Positions 1-11,479 of a stretch of DNA of 64,000 nucleotides are shown piece after piece; within the stretch, counting starts at the first letter, position 1; the number at the start of each line of letters is the position of its first letter. Location: NCBI GenBank assembly GCA_963966185.1, contig CAWZYM010000318.1, positions 62,001 to 126,000 of the forward strand, given 5' to 3'. This DNA is from Rhabditoides inermis. Lineage: Eukaryota > Nematoda > Chromadorea > Rhabditida > Rhabditidae. The notes beneath the pieces were generated by a model. That model was not told the origin of the DNA. It was given only the letters and a program-made list of their open reading frames with translations, and searched no databases. Both the position numbers and the translations under genes were made by a program.

Positions 1-132
1 TAAAATAGGCAGCGTCGAGCAATCGAGAAGAAATGAATTGCAGCCCCCGCGACAGCCCAGCAGCTAAGACCCCACTGCGCCGTATGCAGGAAAAACAGGC
101 ATGTGGCAATTTCCTGCAAGAGACTATCAGTC

Positions 133-806
133 ATGCCGACGCCAAGGCTCCAGGAGTATGCCGTCGTCTCCGACTTCTGTTTGCTGTGCATGGAGCCTGC
201 ACATCAGCCCTGGGCGTGTCACAATCGCGCGGAAAAAACCGTCCAAGAAGGACGTTGCAGGAACAAGCGGTGCATGGCCACTGGCGGTCACCATTGGGGC
301 AGGGTATGCCCCCTCCTGGAGGATGGAGTCGGCGAGGAGGAGTTCAACCGCCTGGTGGAGGAAAGGATTCTCCAGATCGAAATAAGTGAAGGAAAAAGAG
401 AGAGCCAGAAAGAGAGAGAGAGAGGGAGGGCATAGGATAACCCTCAATTTAGTTCTTGATGACGGGAAAACGGGACGATGAGGAGGACACGACCGAGGAC
501 AAGAACAACGAGGAAGAAGCAACTGAGCTCAAGGTGAGAATGAGAAAGAGAGCGCGAAAGTCGACGATTGGGAGAGAAATAATAGACAAATTATAGGAGA
601 AGCTGTCCGCTCTCCAACGACAACAAGAGTTGGAAGAACGCGAGCGCAAGCTGCAGGCCAAGAAGGCCGAGCAGGCGCTCAAGGCCATGCGGGATGCAGT
701 AGAGCGTGCGCAGCACGACAAGGAGATCCTGGAGAGGGAAAAAAAGGCGTTGGAGGAGAGGGTCAGCCAGATTGAGGCCGACCTTCTCGAGACGCCGACT
801 CGCTGA
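133..806 (+). CDS. putative zinc-knuckle and coiled-coil protein, function unknown
   Basis: Exon 1 (133-about 385) begins just after an AG at 129-130 and encodes a CX2CX4HX4C knuckle (CLLC, H, C at residues 16-29 from this start), followed by a second Cys/His group with GGHHWG. Exon 2 (453-533) is acidic (DDEEDTTEDKNNEEE). Exon 3 (597-806) is a long charged helix (KLSALQRQQELEERERKLQ onwards) with heptad-like spacing, ending at TGA 804-806. The intron 534-596 has GTGAGA and a TTATAG acceptor and joins in phase. The exon 1/exon 2 joint does not: the only good donor (386) leaves phase 1 while exon 2 needs phase 0, so this joint is uncertain or broken. CCHC knuckle plus coiled coil is seen in retroelement Gag-like and RNA-binding proteins; no further identity is supported. 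It converges with the gene at 1089-1892. The 5' end may lie upstream of the window. Confidence 0.5.
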
Positions 807-1077
807 TAGCCCTCTCCAGATGCCAGTCGCGCCCGCCACAGTCTCCCTCCGCACCTCCTCGCCAGCCAGCCTACCGCCAGCCTCATCCCATCCTACCTCA
901 CTCCAGCTACCCCACCGACCAACATGCACCCACCACTTATATATCGACGGCGACTCAATAACACACCAATCGCCACCAAATAACACCACAACACGAAGCA
1001 AGCACAATTATATTCATATCGCACAGATAAAATGAACAAGTGAAGGCAATGTTGAATGTGTTATAAAAAATGCGAGC

Positions 1078-1083
1078 AATAAA
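1078..1083 (+). promoter_or_regulatory. AATAAA polyadenylation signal
   Basis: AATAAA lies about 270 bp after the stop of the forward gene and 6 bp before the stop of the convergent reverse gene, so the two 3' ends nearly overlap. Confidence 0.5.
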
Positions 1084-1088
1084 GGTTA

Positions 1089-1892
1089 TTAGTTTGTGAA
1101 TGAACGGAGAAGATCGATCATAGTGTTATCGGAAGGGGCGTTGGGAGAGGATGAGGCCGAGGTCACAGAGAGAGTAGGGGGAATAGAGAGACGCAGGCGA
1201 GTAGACTGAGAGGACGCGCGAGCGCGGGAGGCGCCAGGGGCATCGCGCTGCCCAGCGGCAAAATGAGCGTCACTCACAAAATGGCGACGGCGACGGAAGA
1301 GGGTGATGGCAGGAGCAAGGTGAAGAGAGGAACGCGCAGATTCACGAGCAGCTGCGCAGCGTGCAGAGAACGCATGGGATTTCACATTCACTTCCTCCAG
1401 CCTATCCACGATCAACCTATGCTCAGACCAAAAATCGTCATCCGACTGGTCCAGCCGGCGGAGGGACTTCAAGTGCAGCGTAGCCAGCGCGGAGAGCCCT
1501 TTGAGACCGCGCGCGATATCACGGGCGGACTAAAAGGGAGGCGTGAAAAAGTACTAGCCACGAGAATAGCACTCACATCTTCCATGTTGAACAGGCCCTC
1601 GAGTATGGCAAAAGCGTCGCGAGCATACTGTAATACTGTATGACGGGAGAAGGTGACAGACGCCACTTACCGTATCGCGAGCAGACAGATCTTGATCAGA
1701 GAGAGTAGCCGCCTGTCCAACTAACTCTTCCCAAAGCTCGTGAAGAGCACTACAAGACGAACGCGCATCGTCGAGAGCACTCTGTAGCTGAACAGTGACG
1801 CGAGCGCGGTCAGAAAGAAAGACAGAACGGTCAGCGACCCTCGCACTCAATTCCGTACGACGGTCCGACTTGCGAGCGCGCAGCTGACTCAT
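1089..1892 (-). CDS. hypothetical helical protein, 237 aa, three exons
   Basis: Exons 1892-1671, 1627-1577 and 1529-1089 all join in phase 0 with GTAAGT and GTGAGT donors and short introns (43 and 47 bp). The product begins MSQLRARKSDRRTE, continues as an Arg/Asp/Glu-rich helical region (ALDDARSSCSALHELWEEL), and ends in a Ser/Thr/Pro-rich low-complexity tail. There is no signal peptide or membrane segment. I do not recognise the family; an intracellular helical protein is all that can be said. It is the last member of a same-strand trio (3400-2870, 2743-1950, 1892-1089) spaced 126 and 57 bp apart, like a nematode operon. Consistent phase through three exons makes it likely to be real. Confidence 0.65.
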
Positions 1893-1949
1893 GGCAACTA
1901 AACAAAACAAAAATCAATTTATCTACAAAAAATGCGCTATCAATGCGAT

Positions 1950-2743
1950 TCACGAGCGAGGAAAGGCGTACACTACATTAGCATAAGCAGACGCCGCCTC
2001 CAACTCCGAGGCTAGCTCACTGGGGGTCAGATATAAGCTCCCGATAGCCAGGAGGTGAACACGGCGTTCAAGGACGCGAATACTGGGAAGCAGGGAAGGG
2101 GACTCCCAATCAAGAGGGACAAAATGAAAACGAGTCGACCGCTCAGCCGGATGCACATGATGAGGTAGGGCGACAACCGGAAAGAAAGGCGATTACAAAG
2201 AGGATTAAAATTTTGTAATTGATATCCACCTTTTCGATGACAGCCGCTATCCCCGCAAACTGCCGCACGTGAGTACGCAGCAGAGCGAGGCCACGCCGCA
2301 CCCCACGGCAATGATTGGCCACCGGGCGCCAAAAGAGACTCTGGTCAGACGCCGGCGCATCCGATATCTCAAAGGGGCGTGCGCGAAGCGAAGTCAGCCC
2401 ATTCAAACCAACAAGGGAGAAAACAAAAGAATCCACAAGTTGAATGAGAGCGAGATCGATCAGAGCGAGCGGAGTGCGACTAAATGATTGTAATACAATC
2501 AAACGGATCAGCTACAGTATACCTGACGCGCGGCGGATCGGCAATGAATATAAGGCCGCATCGACGAGGGACGCGAGTCGGAAGGAATAGCTGGATCCAT
2601 CCCAAAACCCCAGTGACAATATAATCTCCTTTCACCAGCACATACATCGAAACTTCTAGAGAGTGAAGCTCTCACTCATCAAGTAATAGAGATGTGCAGA
2701 TAGGCGCACTCACCCGCCTCCAATCAAGGTCATTGCTTATCAT
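1950..2743 (-). CDS. hypothetical protein, 179 aa, four exons
   Basis: Exons 2743-2714, 2590-2523, 2479-2230 and 2141-1950 give one continuous frame of 540 nt. The start is ATG at 2743 (MISNDLDWRR). The middle exon is rich in Leu and Arg (IDLALIQLVDSFVFSLVGL); the last exon reads FVPLDWESPSLLPSIRVLER and ends at TGA 1950-1952. The last intron needs a GTGGAT donor and a weak CTGAG acceptor, so the junction at about 2141 is the least certain. No signal peptide or recognised domain. It sits between two other reverse-strand genes at operon-like spacing. Confidence 0.5.
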
Positions 2744-2869
2744 AATTTATCGGGACAAGCAATTGAAATAAACAAGGATGAGGTAGCATGTGTGGATCGA
2801 GAAACGCAAGATTATATCATGAGCAATTGGACGCGACAATCGGAGAAAGAGTATGGCCTAGGCAGCGGA

Positions 2870-3400
2870 TTAAGACGACAGGGCGCGCAGAGACACAAGG
2901 CGCATCTGAGCAGCCGCAGGAGGAGCATACTCACGCCTACCCGCCCCCTGACGATACAGAAGGTAAGCGACAGCAAAGGTGGAGATAATGGCGACAATGA
3001 CAAGTACAATATGGCCGAGATCAATAGAAGCCGCGTCACACTCAACACACTCGCGAGAGCGAGAAGGGGAAGCGGATGAAAGGGGCACCGCCGAAGTAGT
3101 CGTAGGAGGCACGGGCTGCTGACGGCGACGATCGGTAGCATGAGACGATAGCACGCTCATCGGAAGACAGTGCACGATCCAAAGTCTGGAACAACAGATT
3201 CCACCCTCTCTCCTTGCGCAATACACATTGGATAGCAGATAAACAACTCACTCGGAAAGACGGACGATGCACAAGTGCCCCGAGGGACACCTCGGGCACG
3301 AGGCCGACACTTGCCACTCCCCGCAAGCCGACGGCGAGCGCGAGACGTACACACCAGCGACGCCAAGCAGAGCAAGAAGGAGAAGGACAAGAGAACGCAT
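2870..3400 (-). CDS. putative type I membrane glycoprotein, 154 aa
   Basis: Exon 1 (3400-3252) encodes a clear signal peptide (MRSLVLLLLALLGVAGVYV) and a Cys-containing stretch (ACGEW, SCPRCPSGHLC). Exon 2 (3185-2870) continues in phase with a Ser/Thr/Pro-rich stalk (PVPPTTTSAVPLSSASPS), a CVEC pair, one membrane span (HIVLVIVAIISTFAVAYLL) and a short basic tail ending at TAA 2870-2872. The predicted topology is ectodomain outside, short tail inside. The family is not recognised. It would be the first gene of the trio, with about 870 bp of gene-free sequence upstream for a promoter. An alternative 3' splice within the tail (GTGAGT near 2934) is possible. Confidence 0.55.
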
Positions 3401-4282
3401 CTGAACGGGCAAATAGGCAGAGTTTCTAGAAAACAAGGAAAACGAAACCAGCCGCCCTCGCCAGCCGAGTTGGATACAATGTATGAGGAGTGTCCAAGCC
3501 ATGTCCTGTGAAGGCACATGTGGCGGATTCAAAGGGATTGCAAAGGGCATCCGAACCGCCACGCCACACACGATCTGATACAAAAGATGTAAACAATGAT
3601 CGTAATCAATTGGCGTCACTCTAAAAACAAAAAAGGAGAACTTAAAAGAGGTTCTCGGAAGAAGAAAAAACAGTAACGTAATCGGCAGCGCGCACTCACT
3701 CTACCGTCACTTCACACCAGACGCGACTATACCTACCAGCCGTCAGAAGAAGCCTTCATCGTCAACGACAAAACAACACGTCAACGACAACACGTCTTCA
3801 ACAAGCGACAGGAGGAGACCCACTACCGAACGTAGACTGAGAAGCCCAAAAAACAGGGCAATTGTCACTTTATAAATTTATAAGTATCGATTATCTCCCC
3901 CCCGTGTCACATCACTCATTACACTCGAGATGTTCTCGCGTCCCCCCCGGAATGTCCCGACCGGAACGAGAGAGTGAGAGAGAGCACAGACACGTAAGAG
4001 AGAAGTGAGAGAGATCGACACTTATCGCCGGGACGATCCGCGTGAGCGGTCGCCCTTTCATGTATATTTACTATATGCGATAAAGTCACTTCTATATTAC
4101 TGTTATGTATTTATTGGCGAGAGTATTGTGGCAACCCTCTCGACGGCCATGGAGACAGGTCTGATGTATTGTATTGTTATCACTGTAGATTACCGTAGTT
4201 ACTATTACCATTACTGTAGTTATTAGTACCCTTACTGTAGAGTACCTTAGACTGAACCCTGCCCCATAGCTTAGTCTTGACA
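3401..4282. other. gene-free interval upstream of the trio and left of duplication A
   Basis: No supportable coding exon. It contains a C-rich run near 3896-3950, GA-rich tracts near 3968-4012 and an A/T-rich section. The reverse-strand promoter of the gene ending at 3400 should lie here. Confidence 0.5.
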
Positions 4283-4433
4283 AAATGCACCCGTGACGAA
4301 AAGAAATGAAATTTATTGTTATAATGAACATGTGTCAAAACAATTTGGGCAATATCGAACAATATCAAGGTGAGCAATATGAAACATACGAGACAGTGTC
4401 TCGTTCCCCCCTTCTCTCGCCCTCCACTTTTGC

Positions 4434-4668
4434 TCACTGAATGCGCAGCCTCTCGACCGACTTGATGTACTCGCCGGCAGCGTTCATCCCTCCGAGCACA
4501 TAGAGATACTGGAAGAGGGCGTGGGTTTGAACGATATGGTGAACGAACTAGTCTCACAAACAATACACGCTCGCGCACCTTATCCCAGTAGACTAGGCTG
4601 GCCGCAGAGCGCGGCTCGGTCAGAGGAGTCAGCCACTGCCACACTCCGTCCACCAGCATCTGAATGTG

Positions 4669-4710
<42 letters not shown>

Positions 4711-7700
4711 GCCCTCTCTTCATTTTTACTCTCTCTCTCTCTCTTTCTCTCTCCTTCTTCTTCTCTCTTTACCTCTATCTATCCCCCCTTTCGACTCACG
4801 ATGACCGATCCGAGCACGTCTCCCTTGTGTGTTCCACCCGCGACGACCAGTCGACCACCGCAGTCTCCCACAGCGGGCAAGCAGCGAGTCTGTAAAGTGA
4901 AGTGATAATCATCTCATATATCCGCTTCACAGCACCTCAGGCAGCTCCACTCCATCCGTCCACGCCTTCGAAGTCTTGTCGAACCAGTGGGTCTGCAATA
5001 GATAGTTTTTTTCTTGTGAAACTTCAATTCACCTTGTTTGGGGCAATCACAACGTGACAGTTTCCGACAGACGTGAGCGCGAATTTGCTCTCCGGTTCGG
5101 GAAACGAGGAGAGCGTTGCATCGTGCTGCCCATCGCAAGACTTGGGTTGCTCATACACACGCCAGCCAGGGATGTTACAACTTAAAGGAGCATACCACTT
5201 TAAATTTCGTGTGTAAATTACAACTAGCAGGTGAAAGTATACGAAAAAACAATTTCTTTTCATGAATAAACTGAATGGTGAAAATGAACAAAAAATGAAA
5301 AAAAAATATGCGCTCGAAAATTTAGTAGTGTATGAGATTGTCCCCGGTGTACGCGCGCACACTAGCGAAGTTACTATTACTGATTGTACCCACAACACTA
5401 CGACTAAGATTCTAACGATTCCGGATAAACGATTGATTGATTGAACACTACGACTGTCTAGCGTCCGGTCAATCACTGTTCTTTTTTAATTCATTTCACG
5501 TTTCATGTGAAATGTTATATTTCTAAACAGTTTCGATATTTCTAAACTTAGTTTCGAACATAAAAATAACTATTCACACTTGTATTTTCAGACGCAAATT
5601 GAGGTGTCAGTTAGTCATTGTACAACAATAATATTTTGTAAAGTTTAGTTTTGTGAATTGAGAAATATATTTTCGTAATCACCGAAGTTCGACATGTTCA
5701 TCATCCTGTAAATTTGAGAAAATTCATGACATGAAATTTAGAGTGGTACTTCCCTCTAACAAAGTGATTTTACCTTTTACAAAACAGTTTTAAAAATGCA
5801 TCAATTAAATTATATTCATAAATCGAAATAGTGAAGAACCAAAAAAGGAATTTGATTTACTACAATATTTCGTGCGCGAACCACGGATCAGAGAGCGCGT
5901 TCGCTGTACACAACACAAAACTACACACACACCCAATGGGGCGCTCATCAAGGCCATTCCAGGTGTCCGTCTCCGTGCAGTATTTCACAAACGCGTCCCT
6001 GTAACAATTTTATCTAAAATAGTAAGCAGAACTCACCTATTTACAGCGTAGATCTCATTGTTGCCGAAGAATGGAGTACAGCTATCGTCCTCTAGGTATC
6101 TGATCGGAGTCCAGTCGCTCATTCCTGAGTATTGTTATGATCAGACAGAAGCGCACAAACACACACCAGTGTCACGATCCACGTGGCTGACGGCAGCGCA
6201 TCCCCTAGACAACCAGTAGATACTGCCATTCACAGCCACACAGCACGAGCTAAACGGAAGGATTAGTAACAGCGTAAATCGCTGTAAATATCATTAATAA
6301 TCTGCCTAACAAAAGACGTGATCAAGGAGCAGGAGCAAGAAAGCAAATCATCATTGTAAAAACCTTTCCAATGCACGCAGCTGCATCAGAGGTGCTTTTG
6401 CAAAATGCACAAAACTCAGTGAGTCAATGCAAATTTTATAATAAATTGTTGTATAACGGAGGAAAAAGGTACGACTCGCTTGAAATCCGCCTGAGCGGCG
6501 GGCAGATCCGGCGCGCTCTCCCACTTTGCCTCCGTATACACCTCCCTCTCAGTCGGCACGCGGTCACGCTCGCTTCCGCCCGATGCGAAAACAACCCTCT
6601 GAACAGATTGTGTACACAATGTAATCAAAACGGTACCTTAAGCGCTGCGAGGTAGATGTGGAGACATGCGGGGTTGCCAGTGACGAGCGGCTCACTGCCA
6701 ACAACGTTCACAAGGAAAGTGCAGTCGAGAGACGAGAACTTGACGCGCGCGAGAACACTGTGGAATGAGAATGAATGGACAGTACCACACTGAGCTCACC
6801 TCGGCATGTGGACAGTGCGACTGGCGGGATCGGAGCGCACCCACTTGCACACTCCAGAAAAGACGCTAGACTCGCGACAACGGAGGAGCGGATCTACAAT
6901 CAGAAATCAAGTTATTCCCTCTCTTTCCTCTCACCGTCGAGCAGCGTTACCAGGTCGACCTTGTTAAGATCAGCAAAGTCGGGCGAGTTGATAAGAGAAC
7001 TGCAACAAATCGACATTCAAAGTACGACCACATCCACTCACTCGATATTCTCACAAGCCATTTTTAACGTTTTTTTTCTCAGTTCATCACACGAGAAGAG
7101 ACGAGCCAGCTGCCACATAGAGAGACAGTTCGCAGTAGAAACATACGAGAGGAGGAACCTGATCGATAAGACATTGATTGATTGATTGGGCAACTCACTC
7201 TGCACACTGCTTCTTGAGGTCATCCAGCTGCAGGTAGGTCGCTTCGGGGAGAAGACGAGACGCGTTCTCCTCATCTGAAATCGATCGATAAATCAATAAC
7301 TCTCACAACAACCAAAAAACACTCACTAATGTCGACGTGGCCGGTGTACATGTACTGAAGAAGCATTCCCAACACGTCATGATCCATGTTCTAGAAACAA
7401 CATTGGAAATAGTTAAGGAAAGTACACGTACCATGTTCACTTCTCCAATGACGGCCTCCTTGAATCCCGAATTGAACATCGTCTTGAAGTGGGGCGAGGC
7501 GGCAGCGAGGACAGTCATGTGAGCGAGGAACTAAACCAGTATAGTACTATCGGCATAACTTGGGCCACACACCTCCACTCCCCTTTCCCCTCCTTCTTCC
7601 GGACAGGAGAAGATTTTCACATCACACATCTCACCTTCGCTGCAAGGAACGACATAAATCATAACAGACTTGATTAACTCACAGTCGCATCTTATTCAGG

Positions 7701-7732
7701 TGACGTATCACCGCGTCTAGATGCGAGCTCAT
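4434..7732 (-). CDS. BTB-BACK-Kelch (KLHL-type) protein, 527 aa, copy A
   Basis: Nineteen exons read by eye join in phase to 1584 nt. N-terminal BTB (residues about 18-100) includes CDVKIFSC, MTVLAAASPHFKTMF and LLQYMYTGHVDI. BACK (about 100-250) includes TANCLSMWQLARLFSC and FSGVCKWVRSDPASR. Kelch repeats follow (VVFASGG, SCCVAVNGSIYWL, YCTETDTWNGL, CGGRLVVAGG, QWLTPLTEPRSAAS, YLYVLGGMN), ending at TGA 4434-4436. Start is ATG 7732 (MSSHLDAVIRHLNK). A 17-nt micro-exon (6380-6364) is needed to keep phase. KLHL proteins usually bind CUL3 through BTB and recruit substrates through the Kelch propeller for ubiquitination; that role is inferred. An AATAAA on the reverse strand lies at 4312-4317. 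A (CT)n tract sits in the intron between exons 17 and 18. Confidence 0.88.
4675..4706. repeat. (CT)n microsatellite in a Kelch intron, copy A
   Basis: Uninterrupted CT run followed by broken CT-rich sequence to about 4790. The copy B equivalent at about 25308-25343 is a few units longer, which accounts for part of the offset change between the copies. Confidence 0.9.
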
Positions 7733-8383
7733 TGCTGAAAGAACTAATCCAATTAAAAAAAACAGCAGCAACATTCAGGTTCAACATTCAGATTCAATTA
7801 CTGCATCCTCGTGAGCTACTGCATCGCCTTGCTCAAGGGTACAAGTTCATTTAGTCGAACCAGCCGCACAGCGCGGGATAAGAAGAAATAGTATTGAAGA
7901 CAGCAACATTACGCGAGAAAAAATAATAATGTGGCGGTGACCGTCAAAACACCTCGCTTACAATGACACGCGCGTATTGCGAAATATCGATATCGATCGA
8001 ATAGCTGGGCGGAGCGCGACGGACGCATCATCCTAGCGTCATCCACTCACTAAACGCCGCAAGTTTGAGCGTCACCCGGAATTCGTTGTTTTTTATTCTG
8101 TATTTGCAAACAGATAAACGCTGTTTGATATGATAGTGATATGGACACACGGTAAGGGTCTGGGTGGGTGGCACTGAGATTCTGGCATGTATGCGTCAAG
8201 CAACGCTGTGAAAGAAGAAACTATATACCCTGCGCCAGAGTGTTAGTTTTCGATCTACCTCGCACGCAGTTCGAAATACGGTGCCATAACCGTCTGCCTC
8301 TCTTGTTTTACGCGCTATTGCCGAGAGATGACTCTCCGTCTTCCTCTGATCTACCCCACCGCGCGCAACTTATTGCGAGCATA
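7733..8383. other. gene-free interval upstream of Kelch copy A
   Basis: Putative Kelch promoter region on the reverse strand. It contains a palindromic cluster of ATCGAT/TCGA near 7985-8000. I see no coding exon; the open frames here are short and unsupported. Confidence 0.4.
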
Positions 8384-9216
8384 TATAGTCGGATTGGATC
8401 CTATATGCCATCCGTGACATTTCACATGTTATGCAGTTTCGTGCAACACAACATGTATACCTTCAAAGATCCAAAACGCTTTGTGAGAGGGAATCGAACC
8501 CATGGGCAGCTCGCAACGATCGCGCGCTGGTGGCGCCCTCTACCACTGCGCCATTTAGGCTAGGGACCCCAATCAATAATTGTGATTTCAAAATTTCCCA
8601 ACCATCCATATTATCATTATAATCTGACTTTAGTTATGTAGTTTCGAAATATATATGAATGTTCTATTTTTACTGGATACGCGCGCTACAATTCCGCGCT
8701 AAGCGCGCGCGCGCGCTCTCAACGGGGCAACGTGACAGGGAGGGCGGCGAGATCAGAGAGAATGATGACGTCATCGACCACATTTAGTAACTTTTTGGAT
8801 ATTATCACAGTATTTTCAGCCGCAAACAAAGTAAGCCTGAAATCAGCTAACCGAATGCTATCTAACTGCATTGTTTGAAACCCTGAAGATACAGTGCTTT
8901 GCATATTTGCATATTTAGGCTCACACCAAGAGGTCATTGATTCTCGCCGATATGTTTTCTCGTTAACTCTCATCATAGTACCTTCAAGTGGCCAGTGGAG
9001 ATACATGTGCTCTCTCTTCGATCTCTGAACCACTGCCTCTATGGCGCAGTGGTAGAGCGCGCCGCCAATGCGCATTCGCTTCGTGCTGCTCATGGGTTCG
9101 ATTCCTACTCATGGACGCGTTTTGGATATTTGTTGACAAACATGTTGTGTTGCACAAAACTGCACAACATGTGAAATGTCACGGATGGCATATAGGATCC
9201 AAACCGACTATAACTA
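8384..9216. repeat. fold-back element with two divergent tRNA-like ends, copy A
   Basis: Arms of about 180 bp (8384-8562 and 9031-9216) are inverted repeats. Each contains a tRNA-like unit with a D-arm/A-box (TGGCGCAGTGGTAGAG) and a T-arm/B-box (GGTTCGATTCC). The left unit reads on the reverse strand (about 8559-8482) and the right on the forward strand (about 9036-9112), so both point outward. The anticodon and acceptor stems do not fold cleanly, so these are tRNA-derived repeats (SINE-like), not functional tRNAs. A (CG)n run lies in the loop near 8703-8717. Confidence 0.75.
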
Positions 9217-9759
9217 TGAATGAATCACAAATCATGCGACAAGTGAGGCGACTAGGTTGTGAAATTGATTACCACTCATCTCGACGATTCTATTCACATA
9301 CCTCTCTTTCCCCCCCTCTCTCTCTCTCTCTCTTCGTTTATTTCTGTCTATTGACCCGAACTCGATATATCTGATCGGTCACAGCGTCGCTTATTCATAC
9401 TTTCCTCTTTCTCGGTTGCTTGATATGTACCCACCCAGTGATATGAAAACGCGAACACACAATCACATGGTTTTATCACTTATAAAGCACCGATAAGTTA
9501 CTGCAAACACATATTCAACCGGCAGAGGGAGCAAACAGAGGAAGATTTTGTGGAGGTATACGAGAACAAGAGATATTCGAATACACGTGATGGCATTTGT
9601 GAAATTGGAAGGCGTTGGAGGGAGGCGATTGGCAGATCATCGAAGCAGAGTGGAATCAAACGAGACACACGGGCGAGTCTGCTGGAAGTGATTGATTTTT
9701 CAATCCCTCTTTCTCTTCTCTCTCTCTCTCCTCTCTCTCATCTCTTCCTCTCTCTCCCA

Positions 9760-9762
9760 CCC

Positions 9763-9825
<63 letters not shown>
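9760..9825. repeat. (CT)n microsatellite, copy A
   Basis: Long CT run ending at a perfect hairpin. In copy B the matching run (about 30413-30437) is much shorter. Confidence 0.95.
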
Positions 9826-9827
<2 letters not shown>

Positions 9828-9829
<2 letters not shown>

Positions 9830-9873
9830 GGGTCTGCTTTCCTTGGACGCGTCGCCAAGGAAAGCAGACCCTG
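9828..9873. repeat. perfect 19-bp hairpin next to the CT tract
   Basis: Left arm 9828-9846 and right arm 9855-9873 are exact reverse complements around an 8-nt loop (ACGCGTCG). Copy B keeps only the right arm and loop (about 30440-30474). Confidence 0.95.
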
Positions 9874-9944
9874 TGTCCGACAACAGCAAACCCTACAATA
9901 ATCAGCTGACTGAGTCATAGGAGAGAGTGGAGAGAAGAAAGGGA

Positions 9945-10221
9945 TCACTCTGCGCTCTCTAGCAACACTCGCGTTTCAAATGGGGGGGGGTTCCATCCCC
10001 TCTTTCTTTGACTAAGACACTTATAAGTACATATAGGCAGGGTTATGTACCCAAAAAAGTCAGAACTTGACACAAACAAGTAACGCACCATGCCGCGGGG
10101 TCTCCGTACCCGAGCAGTAGTGGTTGATCGCAACCGCAACAACCAGACAGACCGAGAAGAAGAAGAAGAGCAGATGGAGGTACGGTGCATAGAGAGACAG
10201 CAGAGGGGCGGAAGCGGACAT
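9945..10221 (-). CDS. T1: tiny single-pass membrane protein, copy A
   Basis: Exon 1 (10221-10089) encodes 44 residues: a short N-terminus (MSASAPLLSLYAPY), a membrane span (LLFFFFSVCLVVAVAI) and a conserved inner motif NHYCSG followed by TPRH, then a GTGCGT donor in phase 1. A candidate last exon (to TGA 9945-9947) reads NPPPFETRVLLESAE across a run of nine C. The frame of that exon does not match the obvious donor/acceptor phases, so an extra exon or alternative splice is needed. PPPF resembles the PPxY tails of T2 and T3 with Phe for Tyr. Paralogues lie at 30545-30813 and 51127-51250. Function unknown; probably a membrane microprotein. Confidence 0.55.
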
Positions 10222-11479
10222 GACACTCTGAAAGAAGTGTGAGTGAGTGGGACAGGTAAGCACACTGAAGAAAACCAACACACTGAGAGATGGGCGGGCA
10301 GAAAGCGCGCTGGCTGTTGTGGCAGAAAAGCAATGGAAGTGGGAGAAGAGGTGATACTCAGTCGGGAATCGCGTGCTCTCTCAGCCAATCAGCGATTGGG
10401 GCGAGAATGCGGACAGTTACGAAGTGCATCAAAATTTCAAAACCTAGATGGTTGCAACTGAACCACGAAGTCGTTAACGTTCGCAGCTCTCTTTCTCGAT
10501 AAGAAAACCAGTGACTACACCTCTACCCTATGCTGACTGGGAGGGGCGGTGCTCTCCCGACAAATAGACAATCACGCGGTCACACTACACACGATCTTTG
10601 ATAAAAGGATTGAGGATGATGCAATTTCATCATGCTACGGTACATTTGGTGACATGCTGCCAAAGCGTGAGAACAGCTGTTTACGCCAGCAAAAAAAGAG
10701 ACAATGTAGTAGCGATAGGATTATTTCGGAATGTGAATGCGAGTAGATGAGCGATATTGTGATCGGCAAAATGCGAATGAATATCTGATGTTCATACTAC
10801 ACGCGCTGTTTTCGTAAGGATGCAGGAGTGCTCCTCGCAAAAACCAAGTGCATACTACGCGCACTTTCAGCGAGGACTCGGGTGCGAGCAGCGGGTGCGA
10901 GACTCTTATCAAACCGCTGGCTGAAGCAAGTTTGTACTACGAGATGAGCGCATCTATTTGTAAACAATTGGTAACGTTGCTACCTCGAAGTTGATCGGAG
11001 CTCGAAGCGTTCACCACAGCAACATTGAAGGCGCTGCAAAGGGGAAAGATGAGTGTATTGTGATCAGCAGACGGTTGCACAAACTTGCTTTTTGATACGA
11101 ATCACAGATAATAGTGATCTCCGAGATCCATCACTCCATCAAATGTGCGAAACCGGTGGAGACGGGACACCTTTTTGATAGAGAGTTGAGAGTGCAAGCG
11201 GAATGGAAGCATATTTTGGGAGATTGGCATAGTGATAGTCGATAGTCGACCGGACATCAATAACAACAAACCTGTTCATTTTCTATCTAAGCAGCTTTTA
11301 CAATTCCCGACGCCTTTTGTCCACACAAACGGCGCTGTAAGACGGCGGGGCTTCTCTGAAACACAAAACAGAGAGTACGGTATCTCAAGGGGTTGAGTGT
11401 AGCGCAGATGGTGAACGTTCGATGATTTTGAACCGTTGTATTTCACTAAACCTCTTCATTTCCAGTTTTCTTTCGCCAC
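10222..11479. other. gene-free interval between T1 and T2, copy A
   Basis: No coding exon found. The sequence is shared, with many differences, with 30814-32101, and in inverted orientation with about 50230-51120, which confirms that it belongs to the old T3-T2-T1 block. Confidence 0.5.

Noticed and set aside
1..1030. Retrotransposon polyprotein
   Set aside because: A CCHC knuckle and coiled coil are present, but no protease, reverse transcriptase or LTR is seen nearby.
8168..8563. 131-codon ORF (and 28807-29202)
   Set aside because: Overlaps the tRNA-derived fold-back and has no splice or domain support.
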